From positions 1 to 36,562 of the IMG/VR virus record IMGVR_UViG_3300042111_000083: a stretch of DNA of 36,562 bases. The stretch is one strand, 5' to 3'. The notes under the pieces were generated by a model, which was given only the letters and a program-made list of their open reading frames with translations, was not told the DNA's origin and made no database searches. This stretch comes from a virus. The first letter of the stretch is position 1. Each line of letters begins with the position of its first letter. Of the stretch, positions 36,232 to 36,562 are shown piece by piece. The translations under genes were made by a program, and so were the position numbers.

Positions 36232-36562
36232 ATGTACGAATTAAAAGAAATAAGCCCAGCAGAAAATCTTAAGAGAGTTATTCGAACTGATGGATATTGG
36301 GTTCATTACGAGAATCGTATTAACTTAGAAATACAATCTGGTAATTGTTCATTTACATTAGGTTATAATCATAAAGAATTAAAGAGTCTATTACCAACGA
36401 ATGATATAGATTTTCTTCGTGGCAATAGTGGTGAGTCCGCAGAGCCTGTTGATCGTTTAAGTGAAACACTGACGAAAGAAGCTGATATGGAGGGTATTGC
36501 CTATGCTGTATCTGGTTCTGATGCGAATGAGTGTGCTTTTTATATTAATGATTTATATTGGA
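36232..36562 (+). CDS. Class III aminotransferase, second copy (N-terminal 110 aa; cut by window end)
   Basis: Starts MYELKEISPAENLKRVIRTD and runs open to the window end. NRINLEIQSGNCSFTLGYNH, then FLRGNSGES, then YAVSGSDANECAFYI and DLYW match residues 32-113 of the 14702 aminotransferase one by one (KKYLDIQSGNSAFTLGYAHS, FIRGNTGES, WAISGTSAVECAIMM, DSYW). The two are diverged paralogues. Catalytic lysine lies outside the window. The second copy lacks an SDR upstream; a small gene precedes it. Confidence 0.8.
   Translation, partial: MYELKEISPAENLKRVIRTDGYWVHYENRINLEIQSGNCSFTLGYNHKELKSLLPTNDIDFLRGNSGESAEPVDRLSETLTKEADMEGIAYAVSGSDANECAFYINDLYW

Noticed and set aside
36225-36272. ATG at 36225 opening a 15-codon frame before the second aminotransferase
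   Set aside because: It is very short, out of frame with and overlapping the well-supported aminotransferase start at 36232.
1-36562. Open frames on the - strand
   Set aside because: All lie opposite well-supported + genes, have Leu/Phe/Ile/Tyr-rich products typical of the reverse of AT-rich genes, and show no ribosome binding sites or motifs.
1-36562. CRISPR arrays, insertion sequences, integrase or attachment sites
   Set aside because: No regularly spaced repeats, transposase, integrase or inverted terminal repeats were seen; the tRNA lacks a nearby partial copy.

Overview
This is a gene-dense, AT-rich window with every supported gene on the + strand. It looks like part of a large T4-like marine myovirus genome. 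The T4-type core genes are a gp61-type primase, an RNase H/FEN nuclease, NrdA and NrdB, a PD-(D/E)XK exonuclease and several small proteins of the kind seen in T4-like marine phages. No photosynthesis gene is present. Low GC and gene content together fit a phage of an AT-rich marine heterotroph (SAR11-like) better than a cyanophage, but the host is an inference. Genes overlap or abut throughout, and no gene-free stretch reaches 300 bases.

Layout. 1-3.65 kb: virion or fibre-like proteins, an intergenic hairpin, unknowns, and a spanin pair with the Rz1-like lipoprotein gene nested inside the Rz-like gene. 3.65-6.2 kb: a strong promoter, primase and small unknowns. 5.7-11.1 kb: the ribonucleotide reductase locus, with one 2OG-Fe(II) oxygenase-like gene before nrdA and two more between nrdA and nrdB. 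11.1-14.1 kb: a zinc-ribbon protein, a GIY-YIG nuclease-like protein, a compositionally odd exported protein, a coiled-coil membrane protein, a holin-like protein and tiny basic proteins. 14.1-18.1 kb: an SDR, a class III aminotransferase, an FkbM methyltransferase and RNase H. 18.1-21.8 kb: small unknown genes, most behind a strong promoter. 21.8-23.1 kb: a fatty-acid desaturase, a small lipoprotein and tRNA-Arg(ACG).

23.1-33.4 kb is the most unusual part. It holds three divergent 2OG-oxygenase-like genes with a CHCC zinc finger among them. A metabolic cassette follows: ketoacyl synthase, AdoMet decarboxylase, an unknown protein and a glycine-amidinotransferase-like enzyme. The cassette runs directly into six consecutive paralogues of the aspartyl/asparaginyl beta-hydroxylase (Asp_Arg_Hydrox) type. 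In all, 12 proteins in the window carry a recognisable HxD...H...R pattern. The window ends with small proteins, a GH19 endolysin, the exonuclease and the start of a second class III aminotransferase.

How it may work together (inference): primase, RNR, RNase H and exonuclease serve DNA replication and nucleotide supply. Holin, endolysin and spanins serve lysis, although they are scattered. The aminotransferases, SDR, ketosynthase, desaturase, AdoMet decarboxylase, amidinotransferase and oxygenase arrays resemble a phage-borne pathway for making or modifying a small molecule, or for hydroxylating proteins. Its product cannot be read from the sequence. Three perfect TTTACA-N17-TATAAT promoters lie only 8 to 10 bases before start codons, and T4-late-like TATAAATA/AATAAATA elements sit in several intergenic gaps, which suggests early and late expression classes.
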